Of a stretch of DNA of 64,000 nt, positions 34,163-43,643 are shown in pieces (position 1 is the stretch's first letter; each line of letters opens with the position of its first letter). The notes below the pieces were generated by a model that had not been told where the DNA came from, ran no database searches, and worked only from the letters and a program-made list of their open reading frames with translations. Made by a program: the position numbers and the translations under genes. Origin of the DNA: Treponema bryantii (GTDB lineage Bacteria > Spirochaetota > Spirochaetia > Treponematales > Treponemataceae). The DNA lies in NCBI RefSeq assembly GCF_900111035.1, contig NZ_FOFU01000003.1:310001-374000 (forward strand), written 5' to 3'.

Positions 34163-35410
34163 ATGGTGCAAAAAACTAATGTAATTAAAAAAAATGATTA
34201 TGAGAAATATGAGATATTGATTCCTTTTCCTTCGTTATCTGGAAAAAGAAGAAATCAATTTTTGTGTTCAGAATTGGAGAAACGTCATCCTTGTTTTTCA
34301 GATGAATATGCCTTTGATAAAGTTCTAAAGAGAATCGGTAGAAAAGGTGTTTATTCAGATGTGCTTGTAATTAATAAGCAAAAACTTGCGGAGTATGAGA
34401 GAAAAAGATCTCTTTCGGGAACAGGATTCTTTATTGATGAAAAGCAAAATGGAAATAAATTAAAAGCACGCCACCGATATTTCTTGAGTTCGAAATGGAA
34501 AATAACGCAATGGAGTTTTATTGCTTTTATTATAATTGTTCTGACTGGAATTTTATGTGGTAAACTTGCGGGTAATTCCTTATCTGTTTCTACTAACACT
34601 TTTGATTCAGAAGTTACAAACATAAACTCAGCTGGGAGTGAGAATAAACTGGAGAGTATCCAGGATACTTCTATAGATATAAAGAGTCTATTTGAAGTAG
34701 TGGGAGCCGGTGACGGGAAAATCAGCAGGTTTGAATGGAAGTCAGATGGCTATACACAACGTTTGAAAGCGAATATCAGCGGGATTTTTCCAGAACAGTT
34801 TTCCGATTTTTCTAATTATATAGAAGATTCCATAATTTATGAAAAGGGAATTCCTCAGTTTACGATTTCCTGGTCAAAGCGTATTTTGCAAAATAATAAC
34901 AATACTAATTCTGTAAAAGCAGTTCTTTCAAATTCAGATTTCAATAAAGAAATTCGAAATACTATTTTGAAAAATGGAGCTGTTCTAAAAGAAGAAAAGG
35001 CTCCTCCATATCATATTGAATTTATATTAACTGAAGGGATGTCGTCTGAACTGCTTTTTAAGGAACTTTCAAAAATTATACAGGATGACAATCGCTCTGT
35101 TACTGAAATTAGTCTGATTCAAACTGGTTCACAGCAAATGAGGGCTGGAATATCAATAACTGAATTTTCTTTTAGTGGCACAACTTTTGATTTAGAAAAC
35201 ATTGCTGATAATTTGAAATTATTCTACCGGGGAAAAGAAAAACAGATAACTGGAAATTATGTTGCAGCAGAACCCAAAGAAAAGAATTTATTTAGAAATA
35301 ACACAATTCTTGGAGAAATAAAACGACCTGATAACAGCAGCATAATTTTTTATAAAGATAAAGATGGTAAAGTAAAAAAATTAATTCAGACAAAGGAGCT
35401 GGAAAAATGA
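34163..35410 (+). CDS. Bitopic inner-membrane protein, possible GspL/GspM-type platform component
   Basis: 415 residues: cytoplasmic N-part (about 1-112), one membrane segment (WSFIAFIIIVLTGILCGKLAG, about 117-137), then a periplasmic region of about 270 residues with alpha/beta character and repeated ferredoxin-like blocks (LKANISGIFPEQFSDFSNYIEDSI; AGISITEFSFSGTTFDLENIADNL). Order and topology match GspL-M or PilN-O assembly proteins, but sequence identity is not evident. Overlaps the next gene by ATGA. Confidence 0.55.
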   Translation: MVQKTNVIKKNDYEKYEILIPFPSLSGKRRNQFLCSELEKRHPCFSDEYAFDKVLKRIGRKGVYSDVLVINKQKLAEYERKRSLSGTGFFIDEKQNGNKLKARHRYFLSSKWKITQWSFIAFIIIVLTGILCGKLAGNSLSVSTNTFDSEVTNINSAGSENKLESIQDTSIDIKSLFEVVGAGDGKISRFEWKSDGYTQRLKANISGIFPEQFSDFSNYIEDSIIYEKGIPQFTISWSKRILQNNNNTNSVKAVLSNSDFNKEIRNTILKNGAVLKEEKAPPYHIEFILTEGMSSELLFKELSKIIQDDNRSVTEISLIQTGSQQMRAGISITEFSFSGTTFDLENIADNLKLFYRGKEKQITGNYVAAEPKEKNLFRNNTILGEIKRPDNSSIIFYKDKDGKVKKLIQTKELEK

Positions 35411-36000
35411 AAAAAATAATAAAGTGTTTTATGTTTTTAAGTTTCCTGATGTGTGTATTTGGTTGTGTTTCTAAACCAGGTTTTAAGGGAAATGGAGATT
35501 TATGTGGGCTTATCATTGATGAAAACAATAAGCCTGTAAAAGATTTTATAGTTTACTGCCATTCTGGTGATGCAAGTCCTCATAACATACGTCCAGTGCT
35601 GACAAATGAAAATGGGCTTTTTGTTTTTTATGATATCCCGTCTGGTAAATATCTGCTTTCAGGAGAAAAGAACAATTATCTTAATATCTCAAAGATTTCG
35701 TACAGCTTTAATGACCGCAGTAAAATTATTTGTCTTCAGACTAAAAGTTTTAAAGCAGCAATAGAAAGCGCAGATGAAATGATTCGTTTAGGTCAGACAG
35801 AGGAGGCGTATAAACTACTCTGCAATATAAGTTGTGAATCAAAATCTGCAGAGGAAAATCTGATAAAGGCTTACCAGTTTTTTACGGCAGACAAGGAAAG
35901 AAAAAAGAAATCGATTGTTGCTCAATTGAAAAAATACAAAGGAGATGATTGTACGTTTTTTAATAACTATGCAGCAAAACTTGAGGAGGCTGTAAAATGA
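35407..36000 (+). CDS. Lipoprotein with a carboxypeptidase-regulatory-like domain
   Basis: 197 residues. Signal peptide with lipobox FGC (C20). Residues about 30-110 form a CarboxypepD_reg/transthyretin-like beta domain (GDLCGLIIDENNKPVKDFIV, then TNENGLFVFYDIPSGKYLLSG). The helical rest (AADEMIRLGQTEEAYKLL-type) looks like a TPR hairpin. Could act as a pilotin-like or substrate-associated lipoprotein of the secretion operon; unproven. Overlaps both neighbours by 4 bp. Confidence 0.6.
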   Translation: MKKIIKCFMFLSFLMCVFGCVSKPGFKGNGDLCGLIIDENNKPVKDFIVYCHSGDASPHNIRPVLTNENGLFVFYDIPSGKYLLSGEKNNYLNISKISYSFNDRSKIICLQTKSFKAAIESADEMIRLGQTEEAYKLLCNISCESKSAEENLIKAYQFFTADKERKKKSIVAQLKKYKGDDCTFFNNYAAKLEEAVK

Positions 36001-36434
36001 AAAAATTAATAAAGTTTTTTTTGTTCGGATTATTATTTTTTTTAACAAGTTGTAAAGGATTTTGTCTTGATTCGATTCCATATGTCATTTCCGGTGATTT
36101 TGTGATGGAAGAAAATTCTCTGGATTATGAGATTTGTGGAGTAGATTTTTTCCTTATAAATCAAAGTGATAAGGATATCCGAAAAATCAATGTTGTATTC
36201 TTTCTGTTTGATCAGGATGGTGAACCAGCTTATGAATGTCGAAACAAGATTTCTGTTGTAACTGAATTGGATATTGATGCAGGCGAAAGCTGTAATTTTA
36301 TTATGAGTCTGGATAAGTTTATGAATGCAATACCATCTGATCCTTTGATTGTAGATTATTTGTATCTTGCAGAAATCGAATACGAGGATGGCAGTGTATG
36401 GAAAGATCCTCTTGGGCTTATTGCGTTTAAGTGA
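35997..36434 (+). CDS. Small lipoprotein in the secretion operon
   Basis: 145 residues. Lipobox LTSC (C19) after a strongly hydrophobic signal. The mature part is a beta-rich domain (DYEICGVDFFLINQSDKDI, KINVVFFLFDQDGEPA, YLAEIEYEDGSVWKD), a fold like DUF5780 or FxLYD-type domains. Function unknown. Overlaps the preceding gene by ATGA. Confidence 0.55.
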   Translation: MKKLIKFFLFGLLFFLTSCKGFCLDSIPYVISGDFVMEENSLDYEICGVDFFLINQSDKDIRKINVVFFLFDQDGEPAYECRNKISVVTELDIDAGESCNFIMSLDKFMNAIPSDPLIVDYLYLAEIEYEDGSVWKDPLGLIAFK

Positions 36435-36444
36435 GGTGGTATTT

Positions 36445-37788
36445 ATGAAAGTTAGACAGATAGTATTTCTTTTGTTATTTGCAGTTATTTATTTAACGGG
36501 GTGTTTAGAACAGCCTTCAATTGTGACTGTTGTTAATAAGAATCAGATTGTCGAAGAACCTGAACCAATTGTAGAGCCTGAACCAGAACCAGAGCCCGAA
36601 CCTGAAATAAGCAAGCAGCTTACCCTAATGGTTTATATGGCTGCTGATAATGATTTAGAAAGTTATGCTTTGCAGAACTTGAATCAAATGGAACTGGCAG
36701 ATTGTGAAAATCTGAATGTTCTTGTCTTAATGGATCGTTCTGAAGGTTATGATGAAACAGATGGAGACTGGAAAGATACAAGACTTTTTGAGGTTTGCAA
36801 AGATATTTCGGGTAGTGCACATATTGTATCCCGTAGAATCGATTGTCCTGATCTTGGACTCTCTAATCACGAAAAAACAGAGTTAGATATGGCAAATCCT
36901 TATGTGTTAAGTAATTTTATTGAATTCATTAAAAGACAATATCTGACTGAAAAGTATGCTTTGATAATCTGGGGACATGGAACAGGGTGGCGTTATAAGA
37001 TAGAAGAAAACAGATTAAATTGTGATGGTCGGGCTGTTGCAATTGATGATAAGACCGGCTCATACATGCAAGTAACTGATTTAGGTAATGCCTTACGGGG
37101 CCAGGGCCTGAATGTAATCGGCTTTGATACCTGCTTTGGTGGAGTCTTTGAAAATGTATATGAACTGAAGAATTGCGCCGAGTTCACGGTGGGCAGCCCT
37201 GGAATAACCCCTGGCGCAGGCTGGGATTACAAATCTTTACTTGAAAATCTGTCTGCAGGAGATTTTTCATCCCGGACAATTGCAGATCAGATGTGTAACA
37301 GTTCTTCTGCGAAAACTACAGTCTTTTGTAATGAAAAACTGGAAACTCTAATGAACTCATTTGAAAGTTTTTCAAAAAATCTTGCAAATCAAATTAAAAG
37401 TGAAGATAAACGTAGAAGCGTTTTTAATACTCTGTTTAATGCTAAATCCTATAGGTATACACAGTACCCTTGTGATATGTATCTGGATATTTATTCAATG
37501 GCAGAACTTTATGCGAATGATTCAAATAAAGTACTGGCATCATCAGCAGAACAATTGAAAAAAGATGTATGTGCAGTAACTTTATCAGATAGAGGCTATG
37601 GAATTGGAGTTCATTTTATTCCATTAGTTTCTTCTCAAATAACGGCCGTAACACATTCTTTTGATTACATAAAAAATCCAGAAAATTCGCATCAATGTTT
37701 ATTTATCAGAGATAGCTTGTGGTGGGTACCAACTTATGATGGAAAAACAGGAAGTCTCCTGAATAAGCTTTTTTATACAGATTACTAA
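36445..37788 (+). CDS. Clostripain-family (C11) cysteine peptidase, lipoprotein
   Basis: 447 residues. Lipobox YLTGC (C18), an acidic Glu-Pro linker (about 33-54), then a C11 peptidase domain: LTLMVYMAADNDLESYAL, catalytic His in IIWGHGTGW (about 177), catalytic Cys in GFDTCFGG (about 230), and the SPGITPGAGWDY block. C11 enzymes usually cut after Arg or Lys. A frame open from 36367 overlaps the previous gene, but ATG 36445 after GAGGTGG gives a proper signal. Likely secretion cargo or a processing enzyme for the adjacent RHS protein. Confidence 0.85.
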   Translation: MKVRQIVFLLLFAVIYLTGCLEQPSIVTVVNKNQIVEEPEPIVEPEPEPEPEPEISKQLTLMVYMAADNDLESYALQNLNQMELADCENLNVLVLMDRSEGYDETDGDWKDTRLFEVCKDISGSAHIVSRRIDCPDLGLSNHEKTELDMANPYVLSNFIEFIKRQYLTEKYALIIWGHGTGWRYKIEENRLNCDGRAVAIDDKTGSYMQVTDLGNALRGQGLNVIGFDTCFGGVFENVYELKNCAEFTVGSPGITPGAGWDYKSLLENLSAGDFSSRTIADQMCNSSSAKTTVFCNEKLETLMNSFESFSKNLANQIKSEDKRRSVFNTLFNAKSYRYTQYPCDMYLDIYSMAELYANDSNKVLASSAEQLKKDVCAVTLSDRGYGIGVHFIPLVSSQITAVTHSFDYIKNPENSHQCLFIRDSLWWVPTYDGKTGSLLNKLFYTDY

Positions 37789-37802
37789 ATGGAGGTTTTG
37801 CT

Positions 37803-40800
37803 ATGAAAAAGAAAATATTTATTTGTATTCTGATTGCAGGCTTTATTTCAAATTTTATTATTTCTTATGAAGAAAATGGAAATGGCTATCCGCATTCTTA
37901 CGATCCTGGTGTATATAGTCATGGACAAAATGAAGGTGTAAATAATAATAGTAATCAAAATAATAATAACAATTCAAATCAACCTCAAGGACCAAACGTT
38001 GATACGGAAGGAATGCAGATTGCAAGTGATGCAGAAGCGTTAAATTCTCAGATAAATGAAGAACAGTCTGAAGTTGGATCAATTGAAACTGGTGATGCAG
38101 ATAATTCAAATCCAGCAGATGCAATTGCAGCAGAAGAAAGTTTGAATAATGAAGCAGGAGAAGCTATTGCTAGCACTGAAGCAGAAATAGGTGAAAATAT
38201 TGAAAACAGCACAAATGAAGAAAATGGAAGTAATTCAACAGAAACTGGTGATCCTGTAAAAATCTCAAAAGGAACTTATGAACTTTCAGAATCTGATTTT
38301 GTAATTGGTAGTAATAAGCTGTTTATGATAAAGCGTAACTATGATTCTGGAAGAAAAATTACTGGTTCATTTGGATTAGGATGGAATACAAATCTTGATG
38401 AAAGAATAATTCTCGGAACAAGACCTGCTCATTATAATGATGTTAAAAGTATGAATGATTATGTTCACAACTTGCGCTTGTTAATCTCTTTGAGAAAAGT
38501 TCAGCTTTCAAATATGTATCATGTTTCTGATATATATAATGCTCCGGAAGAAATTAATAATAAAATTCAAAATTGCGAATTATATTGCTCAAAGTTGGAT
38601 ACGATTATTTCTAAATTAAATAAATTAAAGGATCGTGCAGGTTCTCGCGAAGGACTTAGAAATAAAATAAGTGAATATATAGAAAAGGCTTCAGATGTTA
38701 AACGGGAAGCAGAAAATAAAAAAGAATTACTAAATTTACTTTATGAAAAATCTAGAATCGAGATTTCTGTTTTAATGGAACTGGAACATAAATTTCAGCA
38801 GGCACATATGAAACTTGAAGAAATGAAAGTGCTTATGCAGGAGTCTAAAGAACGGAATGAACATAACAAAAAAGTAATGTTCAATGGTATGGAAAAGTTC
38901 TATGAAGAAACTGGATTAGATACAATAACGGTAATTGATGCAGAAGGTTTTCCTCATATACTTAAAGAAGAAGATAAAATCTGGAAAAACCAGACTGATA
39001 AACTGTATAAATATTGTGAGAAATCAGATAATCAGTTCTTGCTTTATGAAAAGAATGGAACTGTAAAATGTTTTAATGAAAATGGTTTTCTGATTAGTGT
39101 AACCGATAGAAATGGGAATGTTGTTGAGATTATTCGAAATCCTTCAGAAGAAATTGTATGTATAAAAACATCAGATAACGAATGTTTTGACTTTAAATAT
39201 GAAAACGGATTTATAAAAGAAATTAAAAACAGCCGATCAGAAGAGGAAAAGTTTGTGTACGATTATCTTAATAACAAACTTATAAGTGTAAAAGATTCGG
39301 ATGGTGACCAGGTAGAAATGAATTATGATTCAAATAATCATTTAATATCATTGTCTAAATGCGATGGAAGTAAGGTTCAATTTAAATACGATGTACAGAC
39401 CTTTGATGGTAAAAATCTCATTACAGAAACAACAAATGAAGAGGGTGATTCAGAGTATTTTGAATATAGCCTTTCAGAAAAAAGAACAGACTATATAGAT
39501 CATGATGGAAATAAGTTTTCATATTTTTATGATGATAAACATAGAACTGTTCAGGAATATCATCCAGATGGAACAATAATAAAATATGAGTACGATGATT
39601 TTGATAATCCTGTGCTTGTAAATATAAATGGAAATCTTATAAGGAATGAGTATGACGGGAGTGGAAATAAAATAAAAACACTTTATGAAGATAGTTCCAC
39701 TGTGCACTGGGAATATGATAATTTTAATTTGATTACCGTATATGTTAATAGAGATGGAGTAAAAGAAGAGTTTATTCGTGATGATACGGGTAATGTTATT
39801 GAATATCGGAAAGGTGGAAAAACTGTTTATACACAGTCCTTAAATTCAAAAGGGCAGGTAATTAAAAAATGTGTTTATAGTGAACAAACTGAAATTACAG
39901 AGTTTTATTATGATTCATTTGGAAATTTGAAAAAAGAAATTTCTGATACTACCAATAAAGAATATGAATATGATAATAGAAATCGATTGATTAAATATAC
40001 ATTTAATGGGGTGGTTGTTTCAGAATATGTTTATAGTAAGCATGGCGTAACAAGGAAAGACTATAACGGACTTATCACAACTTGTAAGACTAACGGTCGT
40101 AAGGATATTAACAGAGTTATTCAGAAAGATAATCAAACAGGAAAGATTCATCAGCTTCGCATTGAATATGATAAACGACATCTTCCTGTACGTGTCTTTA
40201 TTGGCGATGAAAAAAATGAAACTCAACTAATAGAATGCTCTTATACGCCAGAAGGTAAACTAAATTCTGAAATTATATATGGAACAGAAAATATTATAAA
40301 AGATTTTATTTATAAAAATGGTTTGCTAAGTGAAGTAAGACAATATAAAGAAAAAGATAAAATCGAAAATGCTTTTGTTGTAAAATATGATTCTAAGATT
40401 TATGGTAAGAATCAAAAAAGTCTTACAGTATCAAAATTATCTGGTGTTGAGGAAATTTTTGAATATGATAGTTACGGTAATATTGTAAGGTCAATTGATG
40501 GCAATGGAAATGAAATATTATACAAGTTTACAAAAAGCGGATTGCTTTCTTCAAAACAATCTGATTTTGGAGGCTGGTATGATTATTTTTATGGTTCTGA
40601 TGGAATGCTTAGCTGCGCTGGTGAGCGTGGAAAAAAACAGATTAATCTCAGCTATTACGCTGATGGGAAAATTCGAGAAGTAAAAGACCGTTACGGAAAA
40701 GTAACTGAATATCATTATGATAAACAGGGACGGCTAAAAAGTGTTCAAAGTGAACGACAGAAAATCTGGTATGAATATGATTTATGGGGACGAATTATCA

Positions 40801-43643
40801 AAAAAATTACAGGTCCATCTGCCTATGAATCTGATGCTGGGTATTATGTAAGTTTTGATTATAGAGCAGATGGACATGGTGTAAGTGTTTGTGAAGGTGG
40901 GAAGTATAAAACAACCAGAGTGCTTGATTCGTTTGGAAATGTTGTAAAGATAATAGATGGAAATAATAACGAACGTTCGTTTGTTTATAACGAGCGTAAT
41001 CAGATAGTAGAAAGTGTCGATGGTTATGGTAATCAAACCTTTTATGAATATGATGCACTTGGGAATATTTGTCATATCTGTAATCCTGATAAAACAGAAA
41101 TAAATTATCGATATAATTGTTTAGGTCTTCTTGAAGAAATAAGTGATGATTGCGGTTTTGTTTATAATGCTGAATACGATAAAGCTGGACGACTTATAAA
41201 AGAAAAGAAACGTGCAGAGGGTGAAAAACAATATGAATATGATAATTCAAACAGATTATTAAAAATCATATGTAATGGTGATGTTCTCCAAAGTTATAGT
41301 TATAGGGATAATGGACGAATATTGTCTGCTACTGATGGCAATAATAATTCATATTTCTATTTTTACGATTCTTATGGAAAGCTTACCAGTGAACAGAATA
41401 GAAATGGTAATTATCAAACATTTTCTTATGATGAAGAAGGCTCTCTTATATCTAAAAGAGATTTTGAAGATAAGAATATAAAAATACTTTATTCATCAGA
41501 TAGGAGTATAAAGACTTTTGTTTTCTCAGATGGTTCTGAAAATCGTTTTATATATGATTCTAAGGGAAATGTCCTGGAAGCAAGAAATGAAAATGGAAAA
41601 AATATCTATTCTTATGATCAGGGTGGAAAACTTATATATCAGAAAGATTTAGAAACTGGTGAAGAAATCTGTTATGAATACGATGCGGCTGGTAACAAAA
41701 CAAGTCTCAGAAGTTCAAATTGTAATACAAAATATTTATATAGTAAGAATAATGAGATTAAAGAAATTTTTGACAATAAACAAAACCTGAGTGTAAAATT
41801 ACAATATGATAAAAACGGTAGGGAAATATTGAGAAAGTATGGAAATGGAACAAAAGAAGAAACTCTTTATGATAGGGCTGGACGCGTAATTGTAAAAATG
41901 CTTAAGTCCGAGAGAAATGAATTAGTCTGGGGCGAAGGTTATGTTTATAATGATGATGGAAAACGTATTGCTTCTGTTGATAATAATGCCCGAATTACTT
42001 TATACGAATATAATTCTAAAGGTCAACTTTCTACAGTTTATTATCCCTATTCAGAAGAAATTATAAACATTCAGAAAAATGAAGCACAGATAAATGGACT
42101 TCAGAAAATTACTTCTGCTGGTGAAAATAAATTCCTGACTTCATCAGAGAAAAACGCAATTATTCCACTTCTTAATTCCATGCAATATGGTTTAGCATAT
42201 AAAATAACTGATCTGCAGGTTCTGGTAAAAGAAAGTTATAGTTACGATTTAAATGGAAATCGTATTTCAAAAGTTACTTCGTATGGAACTATTGAATATA
42301 AATACGATAAAGAAAACTGTCTTATATCCAGCGGTTCAAGAGGACAGTCTTTTTTAAATTATACAAATGATAAAATGGGTAATCTTTTGTCCGAAGAAAG
42401 TTCTGAGAAAAAAGTACGATATACCTATAATGCTCAAAATCGTCTGGTAGCCTGTGAATCAAGATCATTTTCTGAAAAGGAATATGCGCAGACAACCTAT
42501 GCATACGATGCCTTTGGTCGCAGAGTGTTGACCCAAGATAAGGGGCAAACGGCACTTCGTTCCATCTATGATGGTTTGACATTTGATGTTATAAAACAGG
42601 AACCTGCTTATGCTAAAACTGTAACTTCCGGCCAACCAACAGGAGACCGATATCGCTATCTTGATGAAAATGAAACATACAAAAATAATAACAGCCGCTA
42701 TTATGGAGAACGGACTCATTTTTATGTGAACGGTTCATTGGCTGCACAGTCTTGTTCTGATTACGGTATGGAATACTTTACAACAGATCAGCAGGGTAGT
42801 ATTCGTGTTTCAACTGATAGTTACGGTATGGAAAAATCAGCTTTTTCATACGATGCCTTTGGTTCTCTGATTACTGGAAATCTTTCTGGAATAAATGACA
42901 ATGGTTATCTTGCCAAAGCACTCGAGCCAACCTCAAAGTTTTACAACTATGGTTACCGGGACTATAACCCTAAAAACTCACGATTTACAACTTCTGATCC
43001 TATCCGCGACGGCTCAAACTGGTTTGCATATTGCAATGGCGATCCTGTGAATTTTGTGGATTTGTATGGGTTGTTTTTTTATTCTGCAGATGGGCAGCAT
43101 TCTATTACAGAAATAAAACTGACTACAGTGGTTATAATCCGAAACAATGATGGATTAGGAAATGATTTCGATTCTACCAGATATATTTATAAAAATGATG
43201 GAATAAACACAAATCTTGTTTATGTAGATACAGTTGGGGCGAATTGTAAGGAACAATATTATAATGATAGTACAGGTTTTACGACTCCAGATGGCGATTA
43301 TTATTTATCCTCTGATACTGTAACTAAACAAGATGATGGGACATATAATTCAGATTCTTATAATAACGTACTTGCACTTAAGACAAATGATCAGAGTATA
43401 TCTGAAGAAAAAAGAGATGATATAAATAAAGGAGATAGACTATTACATGCTAATCAATTTGCAGATGGTGCAGCCCCATATAACGGGAATGAAACACCTG
43501 GTGGTGCAGGCTGTATAATAGGAAAAGATGGACAAGATCATCAAAATGAGATGATGGATGCTTTAATGGATGGTGTTAGTGATCCTGGATCAATTGAGGT
43601 AAAGATAAGGTCTTTTGAACATATAGAAGGATGTGGAAAATGA
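37803..43643 (+). CDS. Giant RHS/YD-repeat secreted protein with a C-terminal effector-like tip
   Basis: 1946 residues. Signal peptide (about 1-21), Asn/Glu-rich low-complexity region (about 25-150), a DUF6531-like entry (DPVKISKGTYELSESDFV...RNYDSGRKITGSFGLGWNTN, about 151-200), an inserted coiled coil (about 215-360), some 40 YD repeats (YDxxGN/xxYxYD pattern), the RHS-associated core near 1715-1757 (YGYRDYNPKNSRFTTSDPIRDG...DPVNFVDLYGL), then a 190-residue variable tip. The core normally closes the cocoon and releases the tip. The tip holds LLHANQF and GGAGCIIG (H about 1882, C about 1904), an L,D-transpeptidase/DUF5675-like pattern. GGAGG precedes the ATG; 14 bp after the C11 gene. Confidence 0.88.
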   Translation: MKKKIFICILIAGFISNFIISYEENGNGYPHSYDPGVYSHGQNEGVNNNSNQNNNNNSNQPQGPNVDTEGMQIASDAEALNSQINEEQSEVGSIETGDADNSNPADAIAAEESLNNEAGEAIASTEAEIGENIENSTNEENGSNSTETGDPVKISKGTYELSESDFVIGSNKLFMIKRNYDSGRKITGSFGLGWNTNLDERIILGTRPAHYNDVKSMNDYVHNLRLLISLRKVQLSNMYHVSDIYNAPEEINNKIQNCELYCSKLDTIISKLNKLKDRAGSREGLRNKISEYIEKASDVKREAENKKELLNLLYEKSRIEISVLMELEHKFQQAHMKLEEMKVLMQESKERNEHNKKVMFNGMEKFYEETGLDTITVIDAEGFPHILKEEDKIWKNQTDKLYKYCEKSDNQFLLYEKNGTVKCFNENGFLISVTDRNGNVVEIIRNPSEEIVCIKTSDNECFDFKYENGFIKEIKNSRSEEEKFVYDYLNNKLISVKDSDGDQVEMNYDSNNHLISLSKCDGSKVQFKYDVQTFDGKNLITETTNEEGDSEYFEYSLSEKRTDYIDHDGNKFSYFYDDKHRTVQEYHPDGTIIKYEYDDFDNPVLVNINGNLIRNEYDGSGNKIKTLYEDSSTVHWEYDNFNLITVYVNRDGVKEEFIRDDTGNVIEYRKGGKTVYTQSLNSKGQVIKKCVYSEQTEITEFYYDSFGNLKKEISDTTNKEYEYDNRNRLIKYTFNGVVVSEYVYSKHGVTRKDYNGLITTCKTNGRKDINRVIQKDNQTGKIHQLRIEYDKRHLPVRVFIGDEKNETQLIECSYTPEGKLNSEIIYGTENIIKDFIYKNGLLSEVRQYKEKDKIENAFVVKYDSKIYGKNQKSLTVSKLSGVEEIFEYDSYGNIVRSIDGNGNEILYKFTKSGLLSSKQSDFGGWYDYFYGSDGMLSCAGERGKKQINLSYYADGKIREVKDRYGKVTEYHYDKQGRLKSVQSERQKIWYEYDLWGRIIKKITGPSAYESDAGYYVSFDYRADGHGVSVCEGGKYKTTRVLDSFGNVVKIIDGNNNERSFVYNERNQIVESVDGYGNQTFYEYDALGNICHICNPDKTEINYRYNCLGLLEEISDDCGFVYNAEYDKAGRLIKEKKRAEGEKQYEYDNSNRLLKIICNGDVLQSYSYRDNGRILSATDGNNNSYFYFYDSYGKLTSEQNRNGNYQTFSYDEEGSLISKRDFEDKNIKILYSSDRSIKTFVFSDGSENRFIYDSKGNVLEARNENGKNIYSYDQGGKLIYQKDLETGEEICYEYDAAGNKTSLRSSNCNTKYLYSKNNEIKEIFDNKQNLSVKLQYDKNGREILRKYGNGTKEETLYDRAGRVIVKMLKSERNELVWGEGYVYNDDGKRIASVDNNARITLYEYNSKGQLSTVYYPYSEEIINIQKNEAQINGLQKITSAGENKFLTSSEKNAIIPLLNSMQYGLAYKITDLQVLVKESYSYDLNGNRISKVTSYGTIEYKYDKENCLISSGSRGQSFLNYTNDKMGNLLSEESSEKKVRYTYNAQNRLVACESRSFSEKEYAQTTYAYDAFGRRVLTQDKGQTALRSIYDGLTFDVIKQEPAYAKTVTSGQPTGDRYRYLDENETYKNNNSRYYGERTHFYVNGSLAAQSCSDYGMEYFTTDQQGSIRVSTDSYGMEKSAFSYDAFGSLITGNLSGINDNGYLAKALEPTSKFYNYGYRDYNPKNSRFTTSDPIRDGSNWFAYCNGDPVNFVDLYGLFFYSADGQHSITEIKLTTVVIIRNNDGLGNDFDSTRYIYKNDGINTNLVYVDTVGANCKEQYYNDSTGFTTPDGDYYLSSDTVTKQDDGTYNSDSYNNVLALKTNDQSISEEKRDDINKGDRLLHANQFADGAAPYNGNETPGGAGCIIGKDGQDHQNEMMDALMDGVSDPGSIEVKIRSFEHIEGCGK

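Noticed and set aside
37803-43643. CRISPR-like or tandem DNA repeats within the RHS gene
   Set aside because: The periodicity is at protein level (YD repeats) with divergent DNA; no identical direct repeats with spacers.
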